DNA of 64,000 nucleotides from Dyella sp. S184 (GCF_009766065.1 NZ_LMUE01000002.1:1275740-1339739), one strand, 5' to 3'. Shown: positions 9,801 through 19,509, numbered from the stretch's first letter. The notes: generated by a model not told the origin, from the sequence alone. Made by a program: numbers and translations.

Positions 9801-9994
9801 ATGGAGCATGCACCTACCCCCTCTGACCACTGACTCTCTGCCAGGCTGTCGGGCTCATGTTGCGAAGTCGCCTGAAGAATCGGTTGCACGCGACTCGCGT
9901 GGCAGTCCTTTCACTGGCACAAAACGTATCCCTTTCCGCGTGACTCAATCCACTCAAAGAGAAGCATTAAAATCTCACGATCCCTCACGGGTAT

Positions 9995-10022
9995 GCGGGT
10001 TCGATGCCAGCCCTGGGCGCCA
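9995..10022 (+). other. tRNA 3'-end-like fragment (T-arm, acceptor 3' strand, CCA)
   Basis: GCGGG (9995-9999), TTCGATG (10000-10006) and CCAGC (10007-10011) can fold as a T-arm with 4 of 5 stem pairs. It is followed by a 7-nt acceptor strand (10012-10018), a discriminator G and CCA (10020-10022). No matching 5' acceptor strand or anticodon arm lies upstream, so this is not a functional tRNA. Such fragments can be left by element integration at a tRNA gene, but 28 bp could also match by chance. Confidence 0.3.
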
Positions 10023-10081
10023 TACCTTGCTCCTTATTGCCATAACCCCAGTTGGCACGAATAGCAGGCTTGTACGCATGA

Positions 10082-10561
10082 TCAATCGTTGGCGCTGGTA
10101 CAGGCGGCATGGCGCTTGCCTTCGACACGTACGACCTCTCCACGATCCTGCAGCACGATACTGGCGGTGTAATGTTCCGCTGAATCGAAATCCACGCGAC
10201 CGCGACCATGCGCCGGTGGATGATCAGAGCAACTCAGGGTCCACGCCAATGCCGTACTGCTGCGATGCATGTCGCTGCGCTGGCACTGTGAATCTCCCGG
10301 AACGGAAAAATTCGCGAACGCGACCCACGGGTCTGCGCCTTCGTCGATGCAATGCCACAGGATCGACGGCGGACTGGATTTGCCATGATCGAGCTTGCGT
10401 ACCGTGATCTTCCATAACCCCGGCATCGCCTGGAAATCGGCGGGGTCGGCATGGCTTGTCGAGCTGCCGAACCCGGCCATGACGATTAGTAAGAGGCCAA
10501 GGCCAAGGCGAACCGCAGAACTACGGCACAGACACCAGGCATTCTTGATTGAATGGTTCAT
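10082..10561 (-). CDS. DUF3617 domain-containing exported protein
   Basis: A 159-residue protein from the ATG at 10561, where a signal peptide begins (basic N-terminus, hydrophobic core LGLGLLLIVMAGFG, cleavage near SHA-DP). The mature part shows the DUF3617 pattern: PGLWKITVRK near the start of the domain, paired Cys residues (HCIDEG, SQCQ, LSCSDH) and a final strand before HAACTS. The function of DUF3617 proteins is unknown; they are small periplasmic or surface proteins common in Xanthomonadales. A GTG-type start further upstream would add 11 residues before the signal peptide and is less likely. It lies downstream of the phosphoesterase gene on the same strand, separated by a strong hairpin. 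Confidence 0.75.
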   Translation of the reverse strand: MNHSIKNAWCLCRSSAVRLGLGLLLIVMAGFGSSTSHADPADFQAMPGLWKITVRKLDHGKSSPPSILWHCIDEGADPWVAFANFSVPGDSQCQRSDMHRSSTALAWTLSCSDHPPAHGRGRVDFDSAEHYTASIVLQDRGEVVRVEGKRHAACTSAND

Positions 10562-10605
10562 TGCTTGGGCTTTCTCCGTGGAATGGACTGGCACAGATAC
10601 GCGAA

Positions 10606-10633
10606 TGCCCTGCCTGCTGATGCAGGCAGGGCA
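10606..10633 (-). terminator. 12-bp perfect hairpin downstream of the phosphoesterase gene
   Basis: TGCCCTGCCTGC (10606-10617) and GCAGGCAGGGCA (10622-10633) form a perfect 12-bp stem with a 4-nt loop, 15 bp after the phosphoesterase stop. There is no clear U tract on either strand, so it may be a weak terminator or an mRNA-stabilising hairpin between that gene and DUF3617. Confidence 0.5.
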
Positions 10634-10647
10634 CCTTTACGCGTTGA

Positions 10648-12702
10648 TCAGTCCTGCACAGCAGCCGTGCCCTCGTTCGAGGAGCCAGCTTGGTTGAAAT
10701 CGAACATGTCCATCAGGTTGCCGATCGCCGGCGAATTGACCGGTACATAGGGGTCGCTCGATCGTGCGATCGGATTGGGCAGGTTGTCGCGGCTACGCGG
10801 CGAGATCGTCTCGCCCAGGCCCCAGTTGGCCTCGACGAATTTGTCGAAGGAGACATGGTCGTAGTAGGTGTGCACTACATGGCCGCCTTGCGAGTACCGC
10901 GAGACCACCAGCAGCGGGATGCGCGTGCCGTCGCCGAAGAAGTCGATCGGTTGCACATAGCCCGAATCGTAATAGCCACCACCCTCGTCGAACGTCACCA
11001 TGATGACGGTGTCGTTCCACACCTGCGGGTTGGCTTGGGCCATCTGGACGATTTTCTGCACGTAGCCCTCGAACAGCTCGAGCTTGGACGAGGATGGGTG
11101 GCCGTCCAGAAGTCCATCCGGCTTGGCAATCGAAACGGCCGGCAGCGTGTTGTTCTGGATATCGGAATAAAGGTTGTTGATGTCCTGGTTGTTCGCACGC
11201 AGTGCCGGATTGGTCATGACCTGCGTGGAATACAGGAACGGGTCGCAGATATTGCAGAAGGTACCCGCCTCACCGTCTTCCGTACCGTTGGCAAACCCCT
11301 CGCCGTAGTACTTCCAGCTGACATGATGACGGTTCAGCAATAGCGCAAGGTTGTCCTGCGTCGTGGGCGGCACGGTGTACTGGTCCGTACCCAGCGGTGC
11401 AGGCGTGCCATCGCCGAGGTAGCCCGGGTTGTAGTTGTTCACCAGGTAATAAGCGCCCTGCTTGCAATCCGTGCCGCGGAAAGTGCGGTATGGCAACGAA
11501 CGCAGGTATCCCTTCACCGATGCCACACCTGGCTGAGTGTCGTCGGCACAGTTGACGTAGGAACCGCCACTGTAACCATCCTGCACGTACCAGTTGTTGG
11601 TGCCGGACTGTGCGTTGGGATTCTCGATCTGATTGGCTGGTGGTACAGCCGGATTGCCATTGGCATCGGCGTAATAGATCGGGCTGCCGAAGCCCAGCAT
11701 GATGTGGTTGGCACCGGTGCCGCCCATCACCGACTGATGGAAGTTGTCGCTCAACGCGTAGGTGCTGGCCAGCTGTGCGAAATACGGCGCATCGCCCTTC
11801 GCGATGTTGAGGAACTGCATCGAGGTGGAACCCTCGCCAGTGGACTCATTCGTGAAACCGGCAGGTTGCGCCACACCGTTGTTGCCGGCACCGATGGTCG
11901 TCTCGACCCACGGGAACAGATCGTTGCGGCAACCGCTCGGATTCTTCGATGTAGCCGCCTGCGTACTGCAGTCGAGTTGCTGCCACATCTGGAAGAAGCG
12001 GTGCACCGGGCTATTGGCATAATCGTTGTAGCTGATCGATGCATTCATATCGACCGGCGCGTTCGGCAATTGCGTGGGAAAACGTGTATCGACGACGTCA
12101 TTGGGTAGGCCGGTGCCACCCTCGGTGAGTTCGACGTAGTCATCCGTCGGCAATGCCGGTTCGATGGCTTCCGCTTCCGCTACCGAGGAGAGATACGGCT
12201 GGGTCGGTGCGCCACCGGTGTTCATTGCCGGCAGTTGCGTGAACGGCGAGGTGTGCGTGGGCGCATTCGAGTAGGCACCGGTATTCGATGCCTGCCACTG
12301 CTGTGCCGCGGCGACATTCGGGCCTGGCGTGCCGTCGGCGTTGACGATGCCTTCCGACAGCAGGTTGTGCACGCTCTGACCCGCTGGCGGCGTATAGGTG
12401 GCAAAGACGTGGTCGAACGTGCGGTTCTCACCGATCAGCAGGATGACGTGCTTGATCGGCGTACGCGTCTGGTCGCTGCGATCCTCACCGCTGCCGGGGG
12501 TGTGAAGCACCACGATGCCACCGGGCAGAGTGGTGCGATTGCTGGTGCCGGAAGTCGGCACGTTCTGACGGAAGGTGGCGTCCTTGTCGGGGGGTGTGGT
12601 GCTCTGTGCGCTCACGACGCCGGCAAGTCCGGCAGCGAGCACGCCTATGGCGAACGATCTGATTCGCTTATTACCTGGCGTATTACCTGAATGCTTTGAC
12701 AT
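10648..12702 (-). CDS. Secreted phosphoesterase (phospholipase C / acid phosphatase AcpA superfamily)
   Basis: A 684-residue protein with an N-terminal Sec-type signal peptide (basic KRIRSF then FAIGVLAAGLAGVVSA). The diagnostic start of the catalytic domain, IKHVILLIGENRTFDHVFATY, lies at about residues 82-102. Later conserved elements include MGGTGANHIMLGFGSP, the metal-binding region VTFDEGGGYYDSGYV and the C-terminal DHVSFDKFVEANWGL. This superfamily hydrolyses phosphodiesters or monophosphates of phospholipids and related substrates outside the cytoplasm; exact substrate cannot be told from sequence. It has an upstream gap (12703-12912) for its own promoter. It may contribute to phosphate or choline scavenging. 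Confidence 0.88.
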   Translation of the reverse strand: MSKHSGNTPGNKRIRSFAIGVLAAGLAGVVSAQSTTPPDKDATFRQNVPTSGTSNRTTLPGGIVVLHTPGSGEDRSDQTRTPIKHVILLIGENRTFDHVFATYTPPAGQSVHNLLSEGIVNADGTPGPNVAAAQQWQASNTGAYSNAPTHTSPFTQLPAMNTGGAPTQPYLSSVAEAEAIEPALPTDDYVELTEGGTGLPNDVVDTRFPTQLPNAPVDMNASISYNDYANSPVHRFFQMWQQLDCSTQAATSKNPSGCRNDLFPWVETTIGAGNNGVAQPAGFTNESTGEGSTSMQFLNIAKGDAPYFAQLASTYALSDNFHQSVMGGTGANHIMLGFGSPIYYADANGNPAVPPANQIENPNAQSGTNNWYVQDGYSGGSYVNCADDTQPGVASVKGYLRSLPYRTFRGTDCKQGAYYLVNNYNPGYLGDGTPAPLGTDQYTVPPTTQDNLALLLNRHHVSWKYYGEGFANGTEDGEAGTFCNICDPFLYSTQVMTNPALRANNQDINNLYSDIQNNTLPAVSIAKPDGLLDGHPSSSKLELFEGYVQKIVQMAQANPQVWNDTVIMVTFDEGGGYYDSGYVQPIDFFGDGTRIPLLVVSRYSQGGHVVHTYYDHVSFDKFVEANWGLGETISPRSRDNLPNPIARSSDPYVPVNSPAIGNLMDMFDFNQAGSSNEGTAAVQD

Positions 12703-12912
12703 GACTGGATCTCCTGCAGAAATCAGCTGAAGGCTGCAATCGAGTGTTCCCCCTGATTCTTGGCCTGCAGGCGACTGGGTCCAGCAGGCTGCCGGCAGTC
12801 TGGTCCGCGCAGATGACGCTACGTTGGCACCAACGCGACAGTGCGTGAGCGCGCGATGACAGTGATGCGACAGCGCGCAATCTCGTGCGTCCGATCACAA
12901 AATGCTTCGACC

Positions 12913-14574
12913 TCAGACCTTCGCCGGCAGCAACTGATACGGGCGCATCATTTCGTTGTCCTCATGCTCGAGGAAGTGGCAGTGCCACACGTAGCGTCCC
13001 GGCTCGCCATCGAAACGCATCGCGATGCGCGTGACCATGCCCGCATCGGCGCGCACGGTATCCTTCCAGCCTGCTTCGTGTGGCGGCGGCAGCTGTGCGG
13101 GTCCGGTGTACTTGAGCGTGCGGCTCGCGTTCCATGCGAACAGGTCGAACGGCCGCCGATCGATCACCTGGAAGCGCACCAGATGCAGATGGATCGGATG
13201 TGCATCGCCGGTGAGGTTGACGAAGCTCCAGGTCTCGGTGCTGTGCTGCCGTGGATTTTCCGTGATCGGATCGGACCAGCGCTTGCCGTCGAGCAGCATC
13301 GTCATCGCATTGCCGCCGGCATCATCCATTTCTTCCAGCGTCAACACGCGATCACGCACTGCGCTGGCCGGGTCGATGCGTGTGACCGGACGCAGGCTGG
13401 CCGGTAACGCCGACGCCTCGCGATTACTGCGCTCGCTTGCGCGCGCGCCTACGCGAAATTCCAGGATGCCCTCGCCGTGCTGGCGTAACTGCACGGACAG
13501 TCCTGCGAGGGCGGAGAAGTCGACCACCACATCGGCACGCTCGGCCGGATACAGCTCGATGCGCGTGCGCTCAAGCGGTGCGGACAACAGGCCCTGATCG
13601 CTGCCGATCTGCTGGAAGGGCTGGCTGTGCGACAACGACAGATCGAAGAAACTCGTATTCGCCACATTGATCAGACGCAGCCGGTAGCGCCGCGGCTCGA
13701 CTTCGAAATACGGAAACAGCTTGCCGTTGCACAGGGTGAGGTTGCCATTGCACTGCATGACCCACGGCGCCGACGGGTCGTCGGAAACCGGGTAGTAAAG
13801 CTGGCCGTCCTTGCCGATCAGCCGATCGCACAGGATCAGCGGCAGATCGAACTCTCCCGACGGCAGGCCCAGCGCCTGCTCATCGCTATCGCGAACGTTG
13901 AACGCGCCGAACAAGCCGGCATAGATGTTGAGCCGGGTGATACCCATCGCGTGATCGTGGTACCAGAGCGTCGCCGCATCCTGTCCGTTCGGATAGTGAT
14001 AGAGCGCCGAATGACCGGAAGCGTACCAATCCTCAGGATAGCCATCGCTGCCAGCCGGTACCCGCGCACCATGGACATGCGTCACGGTGCGCACGGCCGG
14101 CTTGGCGCGCTCGGCGCCATGGATATTGTGATCGATCGGCAGAAAGTGCCGGGTCGGCAATGCATTGACCCATTCGACCAGCAGAGGTTGCCCCCGCACT
14201 GCTTCGAAGGTCGGCCCGGGTGAGCGGCCGTCGTAACCCCACAGCGGTGTTGGCGGCAAGTCGCGATGAAGACGTGCGCTGAATGCACGCATCTCCATCC
14301 GGTAATACGGCAGCGTCTGGCCAGGATAGGCGGGGTGCGCACGCTGCCCCGCAGGACGCGCAATCGGCGGCACCGGCAGCGGATCGACGAAACGGGCCAG
14401 TGAGGTGGGATTGATCAGCGGAACCTTCGGTGCTGCCAGTACCGGCATCGCCATGCGTGCCGGCATCACCATGGGCGATGTGGCGGCCGATGCCACGTGG
14501 AGTGCATCGGCGAAGGCGTACGCACCCAGGAGACCGCTGGCACCACACAGAAAGCGACGGCGCGAGAGCGTCAT
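12913..14574 (-). CDS. Tat-exported multicopper oxidase (CotA/bilirubin-oxidase-like)
   Basis: A 553-residue protein. ATG 14574 was chosen because it opens a twin-arginine signal (LSRRRFLCGASG, ending near ASA at about 30). Copper ligands are visible: HVHG (166-169), WYHDH (204-208), HPIHLH near the C-terminus and HCHFLEHEDNEM, which supplies the type 1 Cys and axial Met. Three cupredoxin domains are implied by length and motif spacing. The PIDHNIHGA element and the overall arrangement suit the CotA/bilirubin oxidase branch rather than CueO, because no Met-rich insert is seen. These enzymes couple one-electron oxidation of phenols, bilirubin or metal ions to reduction of oxygen to water in the periplasm. 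AGAGG lies about 10 nt upstream. Monocistronic by context. Confidence 0.92.
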   Translation of the reverse strand: MTLSRRRFLCGASGLLGAYAFADALHVASAATSPMVMPARMAMPVLAAPKVPLINPTSLARFVDPLPVPPIARPAGQRAHPAYPGQTLPYYRMEMRAFSARLHRDLPPTPLWGYDGRSPGPTFEAVRGQPLLVEWVNALPTRHFLPIDHNIHGAERAKPAVRTVTHVHGARVPAGSDGYPEDWYASGHSALYHYPNGQDAATLWYHDHAMGITRLNIYAGLFGAFNVRDSDEQALGLPSGEFDLPLILCDRLIGKDGQLYYPVSDDPSAPWVMQCNGNLTLCNGKLFPYFEVEPRRYRLRLINVANTSFFDLSLSHSQPFQQIGSDQGLLSAPLERTRIELYPAERADVVVDFSALAGLSVQLRQHGEGILEFRVGARASERSNREASALPASLRPVTRIDPASAVRDRVLTLEEMDDAGGNAMTMLLDGKRWSDPITENPRQHSTETWSFVNLTGDAHPIHLHLVRFQVIDRRPFDLFAWNASRTLKYTGPAQLPPPHEAGWKDTVRADAGMVTRIAMRFDGEPGRYVWHCHFLEHEDNEMMRPYQLLPAKV

Positions 14575-14829
14575 GGCCGGGCGCCTCTTTGGAAACGAAA
14601 TGCGCTTGTCATCAAGCCACCCTAGACAGTCCAGATGACAGATCAATGGCAGACGCAGGGGCTATCGCTTCGATGATGAAGGGCGTTCATCTACAACTGA
14701 ACCGGCCTGGGCACGTTGCCCGTCACAGCGAGATTACAGTCATATGTTGCATTGCAGCGAAATTCATGACAATACTTTTGCCATCTATCGTTCTATACGT
14801 CCGAACAAACGGAACAACCTGGGGGACTG

Positions 14830-15285
14830 ATGAGAAATTGCCGTCTGCTGCCTGTCGTACTGCTGGCCGTCTATCTCGCCGGCTGCGCGACCTCGCCTTC
14901 CCCACCGTCTGCCGTGGCGACGCTGCAAGGTGATACGGCGCATCCCGGGCAGACGCAAAACTGGGTGGACACCAGGCTCTACTTTGGATTGGGGCCAGCC
15001 GAACAACCGCAACAAGGTGTAAGCGAGGCTGTCTGGCGTGGCTTCCTGGACAAGGAGGTGACGCCGCGTTTCCCGGATGGCCTCAGCGTCATCGACGTCT
15101 ACGGGCAATGGCAAGGCAAGCAGGAGGCAGCGCCGGAGCGCCTGCGTTCCAAGCTGCTGGTGATCGACTATCCCGATACAGCGGACAACCGCGCCAAGGT
15201 GGAGGCGATCCGCGCTGCGTGGAAACAGCGCACCGGCGATCAGTCGGTATTGCGCATTACCCAGCCCGCCGACGTCTCGTTCTGA
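14830..15285 (+). CDS. DUF3574 lipoprotein
   Basis: A 151-residue lipoprotein: signal peptide with lipobox YLAGC (acylated Cys at about 19), a short Ser/Pro/Thr linker, then a DUF3574 domain (about 43-150) with the typical WVDTRLYFGLG start and TPRFPDGLSVIDVYGQW motif. The start has a strong GGGGGA Shine-Dalgarno sequence just upstream. No function is known for the family. It is followed by an NCS2-like permease after 39 bp, so the two may be co-transcribed. Confidence 0.85.
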   Translation: MRNCRLLPVVLLAVYLAGCATSPSPPSAVATLQGDTAHPGQTQNWVDTRLYFGLGPAEQPQQGVSEAVWRGFLDKEVTPRFPDGLSVIDVYGQWQGKQEAAPERLRSKLLVIDYPDTADNRAKVEAIRAAWKQRTGDQSVLRITQPADVSF

Positions 15286-15324
15286 GCCGCCTGCATCGCC
15301 CCGCAGCACGAACAGGGACATCGC

Positions 15325-16920
15325 TTGAACGCACAACCCAGAGGTAACTGGTTCGCCGCCGGCGACCTCAACGGCTTCCTTGGCCTGGTGGTGGATAACC
15401 TGTCCATCATGGCCTTCCTGGCCACGGCGCTGATCGGCATCTTCGGCTTCCCCGCCGACATCGTGTACTCGAGAATGTTTCCCGGCACCGCGTTCGGCGT
15501 CCTGCTTGGCAACGTGGCCTATACCGTGATGGCGCGGCGACTGGCGCAACGCAGCGGACGCCAGGATGTAACCGCGATGCCGCTCGGCCTCGATGCGCCT
15601 ACCAGTATCGGCATGGCGCTGCTGGTGCTCGGGCCGGCCTTTGTCCACTACAAGCAGAGCGGTATGAACGAACACGCTGCCGCGATCGCCACCTGGCAAT
15701 TGGGCATGGCATCGCTGGTGGTGATGGGCGTACTGAAAGTGGTGCTTTCGTTCTTCGGCGCATGGGTACAGCGAAATGTGCCGCGAGCAGGCCTGCTCGG
15801 TTCGATCGCCGGCATCGCGCTGGTCTTGATGGGATTCCTGCCTTTGCTGGAAATCCTGAAGATGCCGGTGGTCGGTTTCGCCGGCCTTGGCATCGTGCTG
15901 TACGCGCTGGTGGCACGCGGGCGCCTGCCATGGGGGCTGCCGGGCGTCCTGGTTGCGTTTGTCGTCGGCTTGCTGCTGTATGAGGTACTCGGCCCGTTCG
16001 GCTGGCTGGGCCATGGTTATCACACACCGCCGGCGTGGCAGTGGCGTCTTGCCCTGCCCTGGCCGACCTTGCAATGGATCAATGGCCTGGTGCGCACGGT
16101 GCCGTACTTGCCGTTGATCCTGCCGTTCGGCCTGCTGATGGTGGTAGGCGGCATCAACGTCAGCGAGAGTGCGCGTGCAGCGGGCGATGATTATTCGACC
16201 CGCGACATCCTGCTGGTCGAAGCGCTCGCCACGCTCGTGGCCGGATTCTGCGGTGGGGTGGCGCAGACAACGCCGTACATCGGCCAGCCCGCGTACAAGG
16301 CGATGGGCGCTCGCAGCGGCTATACCTTGCTGACCGGTATCGTGATCGGCCTCGGTGGCATGCTTGGCTATCTTTCCAACCTGGTGCAATGGCTGCCGAT
16401 CGCGGTACTCGCGCCGATCCTCGTATTCGTCGCGATCAGCATTACCACCCAGGCTTTCGAAGCGACGCCTGCACGCTACGCCGCCGCCGTGGTTTTCAGC
16501 TTCTTCCCCGCCATTGCGCGGATGCTGGCGATCAAGCTGGGCGATCCGGGTTATATCGCGCCGGAGCACTTTGCCAGCCTGTTCAACGATACCTCGCAAG
16601 GCATTTCGGAACTGGCGGTGATCACCGTGCTTGGCAACGGCTTCATCATCACCTCGATGATCTGGGCCAGCTTCGTGGTGGCGATGATCGATGGTCGCCT
16701 GCGTCGCGCCGCAGGGATCATATTGCTGGGCGGCGCGCTCACCCTGTTCGGCATCATCCACTCGGTGGAGCCCGCCGGCGGCTTGTACCTGCCATGGACA
16801 CTCGATCCGGTCTCACAGGCGATCGCCTGGCAGTTCGCCGGTGCCTATCTCGCGCTCGCCGTGGTGCTTCTGCTGCTGTCGCTGCAACGGCAGCGGCAGG
16901 GCGCGACGCCGGCGCACTAG
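15325..16920 (+). CDS. NCS2-type permease (xanthine/uracil/AzgA-like transporter)
   Basis: A 531-residue polytopic inner-membrane protein with about 12-14 predicted helices (for example 29-46, 120-140, 152-175, 186-200, 204-223, 260-276, 301-318, 338-352, 360-375). The DLNGFLGLVVDNLSIMAFL start, the QDVTAMPLGLDAPT segment and a C-terminal half with GGVAQTTPYIGQPAYKAMGARSGYT resemble NCS2/AzgA permeases, in which the latter region carries substrate-binding residues. The substrate cannot be assigned; nucleobases are the family norm. It starts with TTG (15325) preceded by AGGGA with 7-nt spacing. Neighbours are a lipoprotein upstream and a TonB receptor downstream. Confidence 0.75.
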   Translation: MNAQPRGNWFAAGDLNGFLGLVVDNLSIMAFLATALIGIFGFPADIVYSRMFPGTAFGVLLGNVAYTVMARRLAQRSGRQDVTAMPLGLDAPTSIGMALLVLGPAFVHYKQSGMNEHAAAIATWQLGMASLVVMGVLKVVLSFFGAWVQRNVPRAGLLGSIAGIALVLMGFLPLLEILKMPVVGFAGLGIVLYALVARGRLPWGLPGVLVAFVVGLLLYEVLGPFGWLGHGYHTPPAWQWRLALPWPTLQWINGLVRTVPYLPLILPFGLLMVVGGINVSESARAAGDDYSTRDILLVEALATLVAGFCGGVAQTTPYIGQPAYKAMGARSGYTLLTGIVIGLGGMLGYLSNLVQWLPIAVLAPILVFVAISITTQAFEATPARYAAAVVFSFFPAIARMLAIKLGDPGYIAPEHFASLFNDTSQGISELAVITVLGNGFIITSMIWASFVVAMIDGRLRRAAGIILLGGALTLFGIIHSVEPAGGLYLPWTLDPVSQAIAWQFAGAYLALAVVLLLLSLQRQRQGATPAH

Positions 16921-17088
16921 CTGATACGCCGATGCGAACACAGCACTCCACTACTTGTATCCGTAGTTGTTTACATAGCTGAAAGAGTTATTTCTACGGC
17001 CAAAAGGACACGGCTATAAAAATGGTCCATGGCGCCATGACACATGATGATGTCGAACGCCTTTACATATTCCGGGAGCTAACCAGGC

Positions 17089-19509
17089 ATGAGCGTACTT
17101 ACAGGCGGGCAAAACAAGAAAACCCTGTGGCTGGCCTTGGCCATGGCATTGAGTGCAGGAACCCTCAGTGCCGCTTATGCCGCCGACCCGGCAACACCCG
17201 CTGCGTCCCCGACGCCAGGCGACCAGGCGGAAGCCAATGGCAACACCGTGCCGACTGACAAGGCACGCAAGGGCACGACCCTGTCCACCGTCAACGTCAA
17301 TGCCCAAACACTCGCTGGCGGCTTGATGGCCAACCAGGACCAGCCCAAGCAGGTCTCGACGATCTCCGCGCAGGCGATCGCACAATTACCGATCACCGCG
17401 GACTACACCCAGATCATCGACAGCGCACCCGGCGTCAACTCCGCCTCCAGCGACGGCTTTGGCCTCACCGATTCGAGCAGCTATACGATCCGCGGTTTCA
17501 ACGCCAGCGAAATCGGCGTCACTCTTGATGGCGTTCCAGTCAACGATGTTGGCAATTACGTTCCCTATGCCTCGGAATACGGCGAGGCACGCAACTACGA
17601 GGCGGTGACGGTTTCGCAGGGCTCCGCCGATCTCGACATGCCCGACCTGGGCGCCGTGGGTGGGCATATCAGCTTCACCACCAAGGCGCCCACGCATGAT
17701 TTCAATATCTATGCCGGACAAACCATAGGCAGCAATGACGCGCGCAGCACGTATCTGCGCCTGAATACCGGCGATACCGGCCCGGTTCGCAGCTGGATCT
17801 CGATATCGCGCAACTCCGACGACAAGTGGCGCGGAGGCGGCAAGGACGACATCGACCGCATCCAGGCCAAATCGGTCTGGACCATCGACGAAAACAACAG
17901 CCTCACCGCCAACTTCAATTACAACCACGAGGAAAACTATTTCTACATGCCGCTGACCAAGGCGCAGGCGGCGCAATACGGCTACAGCTACGACTACGGC
18001 ACCACCTGGTTGCCGACACCGACCGGCGGCTTCCCGGCCAGCCAGTTGTACGGCAACGACCCGACGTACCTGGCTCAGTCCAGCTACTACAGGCTTAACC
18101 AGAATCCGTTCAAGTCGTGGGTAGCCAGCCTGGATGGGGAATTCAAGCTCAGCGACAACTTGTCGCTCTCGGTCATTCCCTATTTCCAGTTCGGCAACGG
18201 CAATGGCAGCTTCCCTGGATTCCTGCCGCTGCAGCCCGGCGCGAACGGCCAGCCGGTCGTGCAGTCCAATCTATATGCCGATGGCCAGTACGCCGTACTC
18301 GAAACCTATCAGGCGATTACATATCGCCCCGGCATCAATGCCAAGTTCACGCTGAACCTGGGGCTGGACAATACGCTCGACTGGGGCCTGTGGTACGAGC
18401 GCTCGCGCCAGCTTGAATTCATCAAGGCCTCCTACGTCGATCCGAATACCGGCGTGCCGATATCGGTCTGGGGTGATCGTAACTTACTCGCTTATAGCAA
18501 TGGATTGCCGTGGGTCAACTATTCCGAATACGACCTCACCACGGTGAAGAAAGTCTTCGTGGAGGATGCCTGGACGCCAAACGAGCAGTGGACCGTCGAC
18601 GCCGGTGTCAGCTACCTCTACACCGAACGCGACAACCAGTTCGTGCTCTATCCCAACAACCCAGATCCGGCAGACTGGACGTCGTCGCAGAACAGCGACG
18701 AGCGCTACCACAAGTTCCTGCCGATGCTTGGCGCGTCCTGGCGCCCGGACGACAACAACCAGATCTATTACAGCATCACACGTACCTTCCGCGCGCCGGA
18801 AGACGCCGCGACGTACGGCAACAGCCGCCTTGGCCTGCCCGCCCCCGAACCGGAAAGCGCCTGGTCAAACGAACTGGGCTGGCGTTTCAACGACGGTCCG
18901 CTCACCCTGCATACCGATCTCTACCTGGCCAACATGAGCAACCGCACGGCGGTCGGCCTGGATACTGACACCTACATCAATTACTACATCAACGCCGGCC
19001 CGGTGCGGATGGCGGGCCTGAATGCGGAAGGCAACCTCGACCTCGGGCACGGCTTCAGCCTCTACAGCTCCTACACCTATACGCAGTCCAGGGTGAAATC
19101 GGACCTCGACCTGCCGGCTACCGAGGATACCGATAGCGCGTTCTACGCCACCAAGGGCAAGCAGTTCCCCGGCACGCCGCGCAACATGGCCTATCTCGGC
19201 GCGCGCTATGCGCAGGATGCGTGGACCTTGAACCTCAACGGCAAATTCACCGGCAGCGAATACGGAGACTTCATGAACACCGATCGCGTGGCATCGAACG
19301 TCACCGTGAACGGCAGCGCCAGCTACCGACTTCCCGACTTCGGCGTGCTGCATGCACCCACCATCGCGCTCAACGCACTCAACCTGTTCAACCGGCGCTA
19401 CCTGGCGCTCCCTGCCAGTCCGACGATTTCCGCCGCCGATTCGGCGCCAACCTACTTCGTCGGCGCGCCGCGCCAGTGGTACCTCACCATCAGCTCGACG
19501 TTTTTCTAA
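17089..19509 (+). CDS. TonB-dependent outer-membrane receptor
   Basis: An 806-residue receptor. The signal peptide ends near YAA-DP (about residue 31). A linker rich in Pro/Ala/Thr precedes a TonB-box-like VNVNA stretch (about 68-72), the plug domain (about 85-200; YTIRGFNASEIGVTLDGVPVND, and GAVGGHISFTTKAP) and a 22-strand barrel ending in aromatic F at residue 806 (WYLTISSTFF). It imports an unknown substrate, driven by TonB-ExbBD. The plug motifs are of the CirA/Fiu-like general type, so siderophore uptake is possible but not shown. A 168-bp gap separates it from the permease, with a TATAAA at about 17015 and a palindrome CATGGCGCCATG at 17028-17039 before the start. Confidence 0.92.
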   Translation: MSVLTGGQNKKTLWLALAMALSAGTLSAAYAADPATPAASPTPGDQAEANGNTVPTDKARKGTTLSTVNVNAQTLAGGLMANQDQPKQVSTISAQAIAQLPITADYTQIIDSAPGVNSASSDGFGLTDSSSYTIRGFNASEIGVTLDGVPVNDVGNYVPYASEYGEARNYEAVTVSQGSADLDMPDLGAVGGHISFTTKAPTHDFNIYAGQTIGSNDARSTYLRLNTGDTGPVRSWISISRNSDDKWRGGGKDDIDRIQAKSVWTIDENNSLTANFNYNHEENYFYMPLTKAQAAQYGYSYDYGTTWLPTPTGGFPASQLYGNDPTYLAQSSYYRLNQNPFKSWVASLDGEFKLSDNLSLSVIPYFQFGNGNGSFPGFLPLQPGANGQPVVQSNLYADGQYAVLETYQAITYRPGINAKFTLNLGLDNTLDWGLWYERSRQLEFIKASYVDPNTGVPISVWGDRNLLAYSNGLPWVNYSEYDLTTVKKVFVEDAWTPNEQWTVDAGVSYLYTERDNQFVLYPNNPDPADWTSSQNSDERYHKFLPMLGASWRPDDNNQIYYSITRTFRAPEDAATYGNSRLGLPAPEPESAWSNELGWRFNDGPLTLHTDLYLANMSNRTAVGLDTDTYINYYINAGPVRMAGLNAEGNLDLGHGFSLYSSYTYTQSRVKSDLDLPATEDTDSAFYATKGKQFPGTPRNMAYLGARYAQDAWTLNLNGKFTGSEYGDFMNTDRVASNVTVNGSASYRLPDFGVLHAPTIALNALNLFNRRYLALPASPTISAADSAPTYFVGAPRQWYLTISSTFF

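Noticed and set aside
9985-10209. Small minus-strand ORF ending in a RAGIEPAYP-type tail
   Set aside because: This tail is a known artefact of reading tRNA 3'-end-like DNA, and the frame overlaps DUF3617 on the same strand.
14785-16761. 658-codon minus-strand open frame
   Set aside because: Antisense to the NCS2-like permease and lipoprotein; Gln/His/Arg-rich with no domain, a typical GC-rich shadow.
17028-17039. Palindrome CATGGCGCCATG upstream of the TonB receptor
   Set aside because: Twelve-bp GC-rich palindromes arise often by chance and no second copy was seen in the window.
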